DNA from: Aurantimonas aggregata
GTDB lineage: Bacteria; Pseudomonadota; Alphaproteobacteria; Rhizobiales; Rhizobiaceae
Reading direction: 5' to 3'
DNA length: 64,000 nt
Assembly (NCBI RefSeq): GCF_010500835.1
Contig: NZ_JAAAMJ010000014.1
Span: 54,349 to 118,348, forward strand
The translations under genes and the position numbers were made by a program. The notes under the pieces are model-generated. The model saw only the letters and a list, made by a program, of their open reading frames with translations. It was not told where the DNA came from and did no database searches. Within the stretch, counting starts at the first letter, position 1. Each line of letters starts with the position of its first letter. This document shows, piece after piece, positions 26,474 through 34,851 of this stretch.

Positions 26474-27213
26474 TATGCAGATTCCGCTGCTGGCTGGGCT
26501 CCGAGCCCGCGCAGGATCGCCGCTTCCGCGCCGCGATAGCCGAGGATCATCGAGAAATACGGCACGTCCCCGTCGATCTCGGCCAGCGGCACGATGCGCT
26601 CGGCGTCGAGCGTGACGCGCTCGCAAAGCGCGCATTGGTCGGCAAGGCCCAGCCGTTCGAGCAACGCGCGGACACGGGCGAAATGCCGGCCGAGCTTGAT
26701 GATCGCGAAGGCCTCGCAGGCTTCTATGCGCGCTTGGAGGGCGTCGTCGTCGAGCGGCGCCGGCAGCACCGTCAGGACGTCGTTGCGCGCCGCCAGCGGG
26801 CGCTGCAGCCGGGCCGAGGCGGCGGAAACCGAGGTCACGCCGGGGACGATCTCGGTGGGGAAGCGATCGGCCAGCCGCTCGAACAGATACATGAAGGAGC
26901 CGTAGAAGAACGGGTCGCCCTCGCAGAGCACGGCGACGTCATGGCCCGCGGCGAGCCGACCGGCGATCGCGGACGCTGCCTTGTCGTAGACCGCGGCGGC
27001 CGGAAACCGCTCGACGCGCATCGGCACGACGATCGGAATCTCTTCCTGGTGCGGCCCCAGATGCGCGGCGACGATGGAGCGGGCAAAGCTCGTGCCGTGA
27101 TCCGGCGCCGGATAGGCGACGACGGGGGCGGACTGCAGGATGCGCAGTGCCTTCAGCGTCAGCAGCTCGGGATCGCCGGGCCCGACGCCGAGCCCGTAGA
27201 GCGTGCCGCTCAT
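26473..27213 (-). CDS. cobI: Precorrin-2 C20-methyltransferase
   Basis: A 246-residue SAM-dependent methylase (CobI/CbiL), the first methylation specific to cobalamin. L-Y-G-L-G-V-G-P-G-D-P-E-L-L-T-L-K-A, C-E-G-D-P-F-F-Y-G-S-F-M-Y and V-P-G-V-T-S-V-S-A-A-S-A are diagnostic. The ATG at 27213 overlaps the cobL stop; its own stop shares a base with the cobJ start. Sequence alone does not say whether it prefers metal-free or cobalt-bound precorrin-2. Confidence 0.94.
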   Translation of the reverse strand: MSGTLYGLGVGPGDPELLTLKALRILQSAPVVAYPAPDHGTSFARSIVAAHLGPHQEEIPIVVPMRVERFPAAAVYDKAASAIAGRLAAGHDVAVLCEGDPFFYGSFMYLFERLADRFPTEIVPGVTSVSAASARLQRPLAARNDVLTVLPAPLDDDALQARIEACEAFAIIKLGRHFARVRALLERLGLADQCALCERVTLDAERIVPLAEIDGDVPYFSMILGYRGAEAAILRGLGAQPAAESA

Positions 27214-28490
27214 CGGCCGATGCCCTTGCTCAAATGCCAGTGGATGACGGTCATCGACGGCTTGAAGCCGCGATAGGGGCCGACCTTCTCGGCCCGCTCC
27301 ACCGAAACGCGCATCAGCTCCCCGCCCAGCTTCTCATGCAGCCCGATCAGCAGCGCTTCCGATTCCAGCGTCACGGCATGCGCGACCATCCGCCCGCCCG
27401 GCCGCAGCGCCTCCCATGCCGCGTCGAAAACGCCGTCCGTCAGGCCGCCGCCGATGAACACGGCATCCGGCTGGTCGAGCCCGTCGAAGGCTTCGGGTGC
27501 CGATCCGGCGACCACGACGAGTTCCGGCACGCCCAGCGTCGCGGCGTTCTCGGCGATCATCGCCCGGCGCGCTTCGATCGGCTCGATGGCGATGGCACGC
27601 GTCCGGACGGCGCTTCGCAGCCACTCGACCGAGATCGAGCCGGAGCCGGCGCCGACATCCCAGAGCAATTCGCCCGGCATCGGCGCCAGCGCCGCGAGGG
27701 CCAGCGCCCGCAGCACGCGCTTGGTCATCTTGCCGTCATGGACGAAGGCGTCGTCCGGAAGCCCGGCGACAAGCGGCCGCGGCTCGGCCGCCCGGCCGGC
27801 GACGCAGGCCACCGCCACGGTGTTCAGGTTGGCGACCTCATCCAGGTCGAAGCCGGCGGCCGTCGTCTCGCGCACCCGCTCGCGTTCGCCGCCGAGATGC
27901 TCCAGCACGATCATCCGGCTCGGGCCGTAGCCGCGACCGGTCAGGAGCCGCGCCAGCGCCTGCGGCGACTGGCCGTCGGCCGAATAGACAAGCAGCTGTG
28001 CGCCCGGCGCCAGTGCCCGCGCGACGGCCTCGACCGGCCGCCCATGGACGGTGAGGCAGGCGCAGTCCTGCAGCGGCCATCCGAGCCTGGCCGAGGCCAG
28101 CTGGAAGGCCGCCGGCGCAGGAATGACGCGCATCGCCGCTGGCGTGAAATGCCGGGTCAACGTCGCGCCGACGCCGAACCACATCGGGTCGCCGGTCGCG
28201 AGCACCACGGTCGGCGTCCCGGCGCAGGCGGCAAGGCGCTCGATCGAATCCGCGAAGGGCGATACCCAGGGGATCGTCTGCGCGTCGGTGTCGCCGAGCA
28301 TGGCGAGGTGGCGCTCGCCGCCGAAGACGGTCGTCGCGTCGGCCAGCAGCTGCCGGGCTTCGTCCGACAGGCTGTCCAGCCCGCCATCGCCGATGCCGAT
28401 GACCGTCAGCCACGGGCTTTCCGGCGTAGCCTCCGCGGGCTTGCCGCCGTCGTCATGGCCCGCCAGCCAGGGCCGCACCGGGTCGGCCAT
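27210..28490 (-). CDS. cobL: Precorrin-6B C5,15-methyltransferase (decarboxylating)
   Basis: A 426-residue fusion of CbiE-like and CbiT-like domains. Residues about 24-225 are the C5 methylase (V-I-G-I-G-D-G-G-L-D-S-L, A-T-G-D-P-M-W-F-G-V-G); about 235-426 are a class I methyltransferase (W-D-V-G-A-G-S-G-S-I-S-V-E-W) that methylates C15 and decarboxylates the C12 acetate. CobL fusions are usual in Alphaproteobacteria. It starts 2 bases after cobH and overlaps cobI. Confidence 0.94.
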   Translation of the reverse strand: MADPVRPWLAGHDDGGKPAEATPESPWLTVIGIGDGGLDSLSDEARQLLADATTVFGGERHLAMLGDTDAQTIPWVSPFADSIERLAACAGTPTVVLATGDPMWFGVGATLTRHFTPAAMRVIPAPAAFQLASARLGWPLQDCACLTVHGRPVEAVARALAPGAQLLVYSADGQSPQALARLLTGRGYGPSRMIVLEHLGGERERVRETTAAGFDLDEVANLNTVAVACVAGRAAEPRPLVAGLPDDAFVHDGKMTKRVLRALALAALAPMPGELLWDVGAGSGSISVEWLRSAVRTRAIAIEPIEARRAMIAENAATLGVPELVVVAGSAPEAFDGLDQPDAVFIGGGLTDGVFDAAWEALRPGGRMVAHAVTLESEALLIGLHEKLGGELMRVSVERAEKVGPYRGFKPSMTVIHWHLSKGIGR

Positions 28491-28492
28491 GG

Positions 28493-30058
28493 TCAGTCGA
28501 GCCCCTTGGCGAGCGCGTTCACCGCCGCCGCCGCCATGGCGCTGCCGCCGCGCCGGCCGGCGATCGTCACATACGGAATGCCGCGCGAATCGCGCACCAG
28601 CTCGGCCTTGGATTCGGCCGCGCCGACGAAGCCGACGGGCATGCCGATGATCAGCGCCGGCCTTGGCGCGCCCTCGTCGAGCCGTTCCAGCAGGCGGAAC
28701 AGCGCCGTCGGGGCGTTGCCGATGGCGACGACCGCGCCCTCCATCAGCTCGCTCCAGAGGTCCACCTGGGCCGCCGAACGCGTCGTGCCGTCACGCTCGG
28801 CGATGCGCCTTGTGCGCGGATCGGAGAGCCGGCAGACGATCTTGTTCTGCTGCGGCAGCCGGCCGGGAATGACGCCGTGGGCGACCATCTCGCTGTCGCA
28901 GAGGATCGGCGCACCGGCGGCGAGCGCCGCCTTTCCCGCCGCGATCGCATCCTGCGAGAGCAGGAGGTCGGCGACGATCTCCGGCATGCCGCAGGCATGG
29001 ACGAGCCGGATGGCGAGGTCCTGCGCGTCGTCCGGCAGTTGCGACAGGTCGGTCTCGGCACGGATCAGCCGGAAGCTCTCGGCATAGATCGCGTCGGGAT
29101 CGCGCAGATAGTTGAGCCGCGCGCCCGGCGCGACATAGGCCTCCGGGTCGTCCTCGCCAAGCGCCTCGGCCAGCCGGTGGCCGAGGCCGACGATCCAGCC
29201 CTCCTCCGCCACCACGGTCGCGGCCTGATCGGCCGGCAGATCGGTGGGCGCGGCGAGCAGTTCGCCGAAGCGTCCGTCGGCGTCGAAGCGGCTGAAGATC
29301 GTCGCCAGCGTCTCGACCTGCGCCTCGTCGATCGCGGATTTGTCGCCCTGCTCGATCTTGATGAGGCCGGGATAGATCTCCGCCAGCACGATCGGCGCAT
29401 TCAGCGCCGAGGCAAAGCGCGTCTCGAACGGCCAGACGGCCAGATGATCGGCAAATTCCGGGTTGCGGCGCAGCTGTTCGAGCCGGGCGATGCCGGTGAT
29501 CGCCTGGCTGCCGACGCTGCCGGTGAAGTTGAGCTTCCAGACGGGCTGGGCCTTGCCGGCCCGGGCCTCGGCCACGCGCTTTTCCGGCAGTCCTGTCGGA
29601 TAGGGATCGGGCTTGGTCGCCGACAGGCCCGGCACCACCTGGTGCATCGGTCGGCCCCAGTACATCGGCATGCCGGCGAGCTGCTCGCGGTTGAGCCGTC
29701 CGGCGACCTCGAAGCGGTTGTTGGTGTTGGTCTCGAGGTCCTGCAGCGCATCGGCGAAGAAGCCCCAGAGGGCGCGCCAGTCGGGGCTGCCGGCAATCGC
29801 CGCGGCGCCGCCGGCCGGATAGCCGAAGGGAAAGTCGAAGCCGGCGAAGACGCGCTTTTCGTCCGCCAGCGCCTGGCGGAAATAGGCCTCCAGCCGCGCC
29901 ATCGCGGCAGCCCGCGTCGGCGGGTTGATCGTCTCGACCAGCCGCGTCTCGGTGCCCTCGCGCTCGGCAAAGGCGATCCAGACGGAATCCTTGCCTTTGG
30001 CAGGCGCGTTGGATGCCGACCAGTCGACGATGACGTAGCGATCAAAGAGGGCGCTCAT
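28493..30058 (-). CDS. cobH: Precorrin-8X methylmutase with N-terminal DUF429-like domain
   Basis: A 521-residue protein, more than twice the usual CobH length of about 210. Residues 316-521 are CobH: a leading helix, L-V-H-A-C-G-M with the catalytic His354, C-D-S-E-M-V-A-H-G-V and I-I-G-M-P-V-G-F-V-G-A-A-E-S-K. They move the C11 methyl to C12 to give (hydrogeno)cobyrinate. Residues 1-310 resemble DUF429 (RNase H-like): I-V-D-W-S-A with Asp12, A-G-F-D-F-P-F-G-Y-P with Asp75, and L-A-E-I-Y-P with Glu228. That domain's role is unknown. The frame is continuous, with no internal ribosome-binding site seen. It lies 54 bases after cbiX. Confidence 0.88.
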   Translation of the reverse strand: MSALFDRYVIVDWSASNAPAKGKDSVWIAFAEREGTETRLVETINPPTRAAAMARLEAYFRQALADEKRVFAGFDFPFGYPAGGAAAIAGSPDWRALWGFFADALQDLETNTNNRFEVAGRLNREQLAGMPMYWGRPMHQVVPGLSATKPDPYPTGLPEKRVAEARAGKAQPVWKLNFTGSVGSQAITGIARLEQLRRNPEFADHLAVWPFETRFASALNAPIVLAEIYPGLIKIEQGDKSAIDEAQVETLATIFSRFDADGRFGELLAAPTDLPADQAATVVAEEGWIVGLGHRLAEALGEDDPEAYVAPGARLNYLRDPDAIYAESFRLIRAETDLSQLPDDAQDLAIRLVHACGMPEIVADLLLSQDAIAAGKAALAAGAPILCDSEMVAHGVIPGRLPQQNKIVCRLSDPRTRRIAERDGTTRSAAQVDLWSELMEGAVVAIGNAPTALFRLLERLDEGAPRPALIIGMPVGFVGAAESKAELVRDSRGIPYVTIAGRRGGSAMAAAAVNALAKGLD

Positions 30059-30112
30059 CGGCTGCTCGATCGGTTCGGCGTCACGAGGCCGCCTCGCGGC
30101 CGCGACGGCGCG

Positions 30113-31291
30113 TCACGGACGACGCATCGAGCGTGGGCCGAGCGGATGGTCGGCATGCGGATAGGGGTGGTGGTGGTGATCGTGGGAATGGTCGTGTCCG
30201 CCGTGCGAATGCGAGTGGGGATGAGGGTGCCCGCCCGCCTCGCCTTCGGCATGCGAGTGGACGTGGCCCGGCGCGTGGTCGTGTGCATGGTCATGCTTGT
30301 GGTCATGATCATGACCGTGGTCATGCCCGTGCGCATGGGCGGTTTCGTGGCGCGGCGCGGCCGGCGCGACATCGCGGCAGGCGCCGGTGCAGACCGTGTC
30401 GCAGAGCGTGCAGTCGAGCGAGGAGCCGACGCCCTCGACGTGATGGTGGTGGCTCTCCTGGGCGAGCCCGACTTCCGCCTCGAAGCCCAGCACCTGCTCG
30501 CGGTACTTGCACATCTGGCAGTTCATGTTGTTGGTGCCCTCGAGAATTTCCCCGAGACGATCGACGAAGGTCTCGACCACCAGCTCATGGGCGCCGAGAT
30601 AGGGCGCCTTCAGGAAGCGGATGTCGGGATGGGCGGAAGCGACATTGTCGGTCTGGTCGTAGATCCGCCGCACCAGGACGCCGGTGAAGAGGAAATACGG
30701 GAAGACGACGATCCGCTTGTAGCCAAGGCGGCTCGCATGTTCGAGCCCCGGCTCGACCAGCGGGAAGGTGACGCCGGAATAGACCGTCTCGCCCCAGGCG
30801 AAGCCGAGGCCCTCCCACAGCATCCGCATCACCTTGGCGACGTTGGAATTGGCGTCGGGATCCGACGCGCCGCGGCCGACCACGACCAGCATCGTGTCGT
30901 GCAGCGCCTCGCCGTCATGCCAGCCGTCCGCCCGCAGGCATTCCTTGATGCGCTCGCCGGCGGCGCGGATCATCTTCAGGTCGACGCCGAGCTCGCGGCC
31001 ATACTCGATCCGCAGGCCGTTCGCGGCGGCATAGGTGTTGAGCACCGAGGGAATGTCGTTCTTGGCGTGGCCGGCGGCAAACAGCATGCCGGGCAGCGCC
31101 AGCACCGTCTCGGCGCCGCTCGCCTTCAGCTTGTCGAGCCCGTCGCGAATCACCGGCTTGGCGAACTCAAGGTAGCCGTGCTCGACGGACCAGTCCGGCA
31201 GGCGGGTGCGGAGCTTGTCGGCGAGACCGCCGAATTCGACCATCGCGGCCTGGTCGCGGCTGCCATGGCCGCACAGCATCAGGGCTTTCAT
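30113..31291 (-). CDS. cbiX: Sirohydrochlorin/precorrin cobaltochelatase CbiX with Cys cluster and His-rich tail
   Basis: A 392-residue class II chelatase that inserts Co2+ early in the pathway. His9 (C-G-H-G-S-R-D) and His75 (A-A-G-H-A-K-N-D-I) are the metal-site histidines; a second half repeats the fold to about 250. M-N-C-Q-M-C (256-261) and Cys294, 297, 301 and 305 could bind an Fe-S centre, as reported for Bacillus megaterium CbiX. Residues 316-381 are dominated by His-Asp/Gly repeats, a likely metal store or sensor. ATG 31291 is preferred over GTG 31294 for its spacing to GAGGAG. That site is buried in a hairpin. Confidence 0.93.
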   Translation of the reverse strand: MKALMLCGHGSRDQAAMVEFGGLADKLRTRLPDWSVEHGYLEFAKPVIRDGLDKLKASGAETVLALPGMLFAAGHAKNDIPSVLNTYAAANGLRIEYGRELGVDLKMIRAAGERIKECLRADGWHDGEALHDTMLVVVGRGASDPDANSNVAKVMRMLWEGLGFAWGETVYSGVTFPLVEPGLEHASRLGYKRIVVFPYFLFTGVLVRRIYDQTDNVASAHPDIRFLKAPYLGAHELVVETFVDRLGEILEGTNNMNCQMCKYREQVLGFEAEVGLAQESHHHHVEGVGSSLDCTLCDTVCTGACRDVAPAAPRHETAHAHGHDHGHDHDHKHDHAHDHAPGHVHSHAEGEAGGHPHPHSHSHGGHDHSHDHHHHPYPHADHPLGPRSMRRP

Positions 31292-31297
31292 CACGCA

Positions 31298-31318
31298 CTC
31301 CTCGCAACGCCGGAGGAG
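31298..31318 (-). promoter_or_regulatory. Hairpin sequestering the cbiX ribosome-binding site
   Basis: On the minus strand CTCCTC (31318-31313) is followed by a 9-base loop and GAGGAG (31303-31298), a perfect 6-bp stem. GAGGAG is the Shine-Dalgarno sequence six bases before the cbiX ATG. The arrangement is an anti-SD/SD stem of the type used by translational riboswitches. Confidence 0.6.
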
Positions 31319-31319
31319 A

Positions 31320-31425
31320 CGCGCGAGACTATCCCACGCGGACCGATCCGACAGCTCCGTCCTGGCCCCCTGCTTGGGTCGGCCTCACCGGAATTTCTCT
31401 CAGCCCGAATACGGGCACCGTCAGG
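31320..31425 (-). promoter_or_regulatory. Partial cobalamin-riboswitch-like leader of cbiX
   Basis: The minus strand 5' part reads GGTGCCC, a 6-base loop, GGGCTGAGAG, then AATTCCGGTGAG, resembling the P2-P3 end of adenosylcobalamin riboswitches. GGAGCTGTC follows where GGAGCTGCC is expected. The usual core (CCCCGCAACTG) and the B12 box (AGYCAGGA) are not found, so this is either a degenerate or variant element or chance similarity. Its position before an operon of six cobalamin genes and its SD hairpin support the idea. Confidence 0.35.
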
Positions 31426-31523
31426 CGGGTCGACGTAAACAGCACCGCGGGCCGGGCGTCAAATCAAGTTGGCTTTGCGACAGGCGCGCGATACCAAGAC
31501 GCGGTGGAACCCCTCTCCGTTTC

Positions 31524-31622
31524 GTCATCCCAGGCGTTGAATCGGACCCCTTCTCGGCCTTCGTCTCGCGCGTCGTCGTCGGGCGATCCGGGCAGGAATC
31601 GCCGTTCGACGCGCGGGATGAC
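31524..31622. repeat. Putative dispersed palindromic repeat in the cbiX/TSUP intergenic region
   Basis: The 412-base gap 31292-31703 holds the cbiX leader and this element. It is bounded by GTCATCCC (31524-31531) and GGGATGAC (31615-31622), perfect 8-base inverted ends about 99 bases apart, with a low-complexity interior rich in TCGTC. GTCATCCC-bounded intergenic elements are common dispersed repeats in Hyphomicrobiales. No second copy was noticed in this window. Confidence 0.4.
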
Positions 31623-31703
31623 CAATGAAGCCCCTTATCCTCTCGTCGGTACCTCGCCTGCCACGACGCCCAGATCGCGCCCGAAGCGCGCCGAAAGACC
31701 GCC

Positions 31704-32447
31704 ATGCCGACCGAGATCTTCGCCCTCCTCGTACTTGCCGCCTTCGTTGCCGGCTTCGTCGATTCGATTGCCGGCGGCGGCGGGCTGGTGACGATCCCGA
31801 CGCTGCTGCTCTGCGGCATCGACCCGCTGACGGCGCTCGGCACCAACAAGCTGCAGGCGCTGTTCGGCTCGGGCTCCGCCTCTATCAGCTACGCCGCCAA
31901 GGGCCATGTCGACCTGCGCAAGCTGATGCCCACGGCGCTGCTCTCCTTCGCCGGCGCGCTGGTCGGCGCCCTGGCGGCGATGGTGCTGCCGACCGACGTC
32001 CTGGAAACCCTCCTCCCGTTCCTGCTGATCGCCGTCGCCGTCTACTTCGCCTTCAAGCCGGGCCTGTCGGACGAGGACGCCGAGCGGCGGATCTCGCCGG
32101 CGCTGTTCGCCGGCTTCCTGGTGCCGCTCATCGCGGCCTATGACGGTCTCTTCGGCCCGGGCGCCGGCTCGTTCTTCATGCTCGCCTTCGTGACGCTCGC
32201 CGGCTACGGCGTCCTGAAGGCGACGGCGCACACCAAGCTCCTGAACTTCGCCTCGAATTTCGGCGGCTTCGTCATCTTCGCCTTTTCCGGGGCGCTTCTC
32301 TGGAAGCTCGGCCTCGCCATGGGCGTCGCGCAATTCGTCGGCGCGCGGATCGGCTCGGGCTTCGCCATGCGCTTCGGCGCCAGGCTGATCCGGCCGCTGC
32401 TGGTGGTGGTGTGCCTGGCGCTGGCGACAAAACTGCTGCTCTCATGA
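31704..32447 (+). CDS. TSUP (TauE/SafE) family membrane permease
   Basis: A 247-residue membrane protein with seven or eight hydrophobic segments. The N-terminal repeat [17 protein letters not shown] and T-N-K-L-Q are TSUP (DUF81) signatures; a second repeat has [12 protein letters not shown]. Family members move sulfite, sulfoacetate and other anions. The stop overlaps the cobQ start (ATGA), so it is co-translated with a cobalamin gene. A role in cobalt or precursor movement is possible but unproven. Confidence 0.87.
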   Translation: MPTEIFALLVLAAFVAGFVDSIAGGGGLVTIPTLLLCGIDPLTALGTNKLQALFGSGSASISYAAKGHVDLRKLMPTALLSFAGALVGALAAMVLPTDVLETLLPFLLIAVAVYFAFKPGLSDEDAERRISPALFAGFLVPLIAAYDGLFGPGAGSFFMLAFVTLAGYGVLKATAHTKLLNFASNFGGFVIFAFSGALLWKLGLAMGVAQFVGARIGSGFAMRFGARLIRPLLVVVCLALATKLLLS

Positions 32448-33970
32448 CCGGCATGAAGCGAACTCCCGCCATCATGCTGCAGGGTACCGGCTCGGATGTC
32501 GGCAAGACGGTGCTGGTCGCCGGGCTCTGCCGGCTGTTCGCGCGGCGCGGCCTCGCCGTGCGGCCGTTCAAGCCGCAGAACATGTCGAACAACGCCGCCG
32601 TGGCGGCGATCCCCGGCTCCGACGCCTTCGGCGAGATCGGCCGGGCGCAGTGGCTGCAGGCGCTGGCCTGCGGCACCAAGCCGACCGTCGACATGAACCC
32701 GGTGCTGCTCAAGCCGCAGTCCGAGACCGGCAGCCAGGTCGTCGTCCGCGGCAAGGTCGTCGGCGAGGCGAAGGGCCGCGACTACCAGCGTCTGAAGGCT
32801 GGCCTCCTGCAGACGGTGCTGGAAAGCTACGCCCGGCTCTCTGCCGAGGCCGATCTCGTCATCGTCGAGGGCGCCGGCTCTCCGGCCGAGATCAACCTTC
32901 GGGCCGGCGACATCGCGAACATGGGCTTTGCGACGGCCGCCGGGGTGCCGGTGATCCTCGTCGGCGACATCGACCGCGGCGGTGTCATCGCCTCGCTGGT
33001 CGGCACCCACGCCATCCTGCCGGACGAAGACCGGGCGATGATCGCCGGCTTCCTGATCAACAAGTTCCGCGGCGACGTCTCGCTGTTCGACGACGGGCTT
33101 TCGGCGATCACAGGCTTCACCGGCTGGCCAAGCTTCGGCGTCGTGCCGCATCTGGCCGCCGCGTCACGGCTGCCGGCGGAGGATTCCGTCGCGCTGGAGC
33201 GGCTGTCGGCGCCCGGCGCCGGCAAGGCGCTGAAGATCGCCGTGCCGCTGCTCGGCCGCATCGCCAATTTCGACGATCTCGACCCGCTGAAGGCGGAGCC
33301 CGATGTCGAGGTCGCCTTCGTGCGCCCCGGAGAGCGACTGCCCGCCGACGCCGCGCTCGTCCTGATTCCCGGCTCGAAATCGACCATCGGCGACCTCGCC
33401 GCTTTCCGCGCCAACGGCTGGGACCGCGATCTTCTCGCCCATCATGCTCGCGGCGGCCATGTCGTCGGCCTCTGCGGCGGCTACCAGATGCTCAGCCGCA
33501 CGGTGCGCGACCCGGACGGCATCGAGGGACCGGTGCGCGAGGCGGCTGGGCTCGGCCTGCTCGACGTCGAGACCGTCATGGAGCCGCAGAAGACCGTCCG
33601 CGAGGCGAAGGCAACGACGCCCGACGGCGCCCCGCTCGACGGCTACGAGATCCATCTCGGCCGCAGCTTCGGGCCGGACTGTGCCCGGCCGGTCTGCTTC
33701 CTCGACGGCCAGCCCGACGGCGCGATCTCCGCCGACGGCCGGGTCTTCGGCACCTACCTCCACGGCCTGTTCGGCGCCGACACCTGGCGCCGCGACTTTC
33801 TCGCCCGGTTCGGGCTCACGGGGTCGACGGCGGGTTATCGGGCCGGGGTGGAGGCGGCGCTGGACGAGATCGCGGCGGAGCTGGAGCGGGTGGTCGAAGT
33901 CGATCGCCTCCTCGCCGTGGCGCGAGAAGGCGTGTCCGACATCAATCCGTCTTCGCCGCCCACGCCCTGA
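32444..33970 (+). CDS. cobQ: Cobyric acid synthase
   Basis: A 508-residue ATP- and glutamine-dependent amidotransferase (CobQ/CbiP) that amidates the b, d, e and g side chains of adenosylcobyrinate a,c-diamide. The N-terminal domain has [19 protein letters not shown] and [12 protein letters not shown]. The glutaminase domain has G-L-C-G-G-Y-Q-M-L (catalytic Cys) and G-T-Y-L-H-G-L-F. The start follows the TSUP gene by ATGA overlap. Its end overlaps the converging SDR gene by 29 bases. Confidence 0.95.
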   Translation: MTGMKRTPAIMLQGTGSDVGKTVLVAGLCRLFARRGLAVRPFKPQNMSNNAAVAAIPGSDAFGEIGRAQWLQALACGTKPTVDMNPVLLKPQSETGSQVVVRGKVVGEAKGRDYQRLKAGLLQTVLESYARLSAEADLVIVEGAGSPAEINLRAGDIANMGFATAAGVPVILVGDIDRGGVIASLVGTHAILPDEDRAMIAGFLINKFRGDVSLFDDGLSAITGFTGWPSFGVVPHLAAASRLPAEDSVALERLSAPGAGKALKIAVPLLGRIANFDDLDPLKAEPDVEVAFVRPGERLPADAALVLIPGSKSTIGDLAAFRANGWDRDLLAHHARGGHVVGLCGGYQMLSRTVRDPDGIEGPVREAAGLGLLDVETVMEPQKTVREAKATTPDGAPLDGYEIHLGRSFGPDCARPVCFLDGQPDGAISADGRVFGTYLHGLFGADTWRRDFLARFGLTGSTAGYRAGVEAALDEIAAELERVVEVDRLLAVAREGVSDINPSSPPTP

Positions 33971-34790
33971 ACTTCTCCGCCCAGTCCCTGTGCCAGCGCG
34001 ACAGCGGCGGGCGGTTTTCGGTGATGTCGCCGGCGGTCCAGGCGATGCGCTTGGCGTCGATCTCGCGGGTCACCTCGCCGTCCGGGCAGAGGATGTAGAA
34101 TTCGTCCGTGCCGAGCCGTTCCAGCATGAAGTCGACGGTCTGTTCCGGCGTCCAGGCCCCCGCCGGCTTCTCGGAGCGGTCGCCCTTGGTGAGCGCCGTG
34201 TAGACGAAGCCGGGGATCAGCAGCCTTGCCTCGACGCGGCAGCCGTCGCGGCCCCGCAGATCGTGCTGCAGCGCCTCGGTGAAGGCCTTCAGCCCGGCCT
34301 TGGAGACGTTGTAGGCCGGATCGCCCGGCGGCATGGTGATGCCCTGCTTGGAGCCTGAAACGACGATGAGGCCCGGCGCGCCGCTCGCCACCATGCGCTC
34401 GCCGAAGATCTGCGCGACCTGGATCGCGCCGACGAGATTGGTCCGCAGCACCGCGTCCCATGTCCCGCGCGTGTCGAAGATGTCGCTGCCGGGCTGGATA
34501 CCGGCATTGTCGAGCAGCAGGTGCACGGCGCCGTAGCGGCCGAACAGCTCGTTCGCCAGCGCCTCCACGGCGGCTTTGTCGCCGACATCCGTATCGAGGG
34601 TCAGGACGGTAGCGCCCGGCGCGGCTTCCGCGATGGTGCTCTTCGCCGCCGCGAGCCGATCGGCCAGCCGGTCGACGATCGCCACGACCATGCCGGCCTC
34701 GGCGAAGCGGGTGGCGGCGGCGAGGCCGATGCCGGAGCCGCCGCCGGTGACGACGGCGACGTTGCCTTCGGCGATGACGGGATGCGTCAT
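33942..34790 (-). CDS. Short-chain dehydrogenase/reductase (SDR)
   Basis: A 282-residue classical [11 protein letters not shown] binds NAD(P), D-N-A-G-I stabilises the fold, S-G-S-K-Q-G-I-T and Y-N-V-S-K give the catalytic Ser, Tyr and Lys. The C-terminal 70 residues form an extended tail ([12 protein letters not shown], then W-H-R-D-W) longer than minimal SDRs. The substrate is unknown. It runs on the same strand as the NDH-2-like gene and overlaps the end of cobQ. Confidence 0.85.
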   Translation of the reverse strand: MTHPVIAEGNVAVVTGGGSGIGLAAATRFAEAGMVVAIVDRLADRLAAAKSTIAEAAPGATVLTLDTDVGDKAAVEALANELFGRYGAVHLLLDNAGIQPGSDIFDTRGTWDAVLRTNLVGAIQVAQIFGERMVASGAPGLIVVSGSKQGITMPPGDPAYNVSKAGLKAFTEALQHDLRGRDGCRVEARLLIPGFVYTALTKGDRSEKPAGAWTPEQTVDFMLERLGTDEFYILCPDGEVTREIDAKRIAWTAGDITENRPPLSRWHRDWAEKFRAWAAKTD

Positions 34791-34851
34791 GATGGTGTCC
34801 TTTCAGCTATTCTCGGCGGGACCGCCCGTGGCGGGCGATCCCCGGTCGGCG

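Noticed and set aside
30160..30346. Tandem CAT/CAC-like repeat that could be taken for a DNA repeat array
   Set aside because: It is the coding sequence for the His-rich tail of CbiX, not an independent repeat or CRISPR.
28877..31438. Plus-strand open frame of 853 codons across cobH and cbiX
   Set aside because: Antisense shadow of G+C-rich genes; its protein is low-complexity Arg/Asp/Gly-rich with no domain, while the minus-strand genes match known families.
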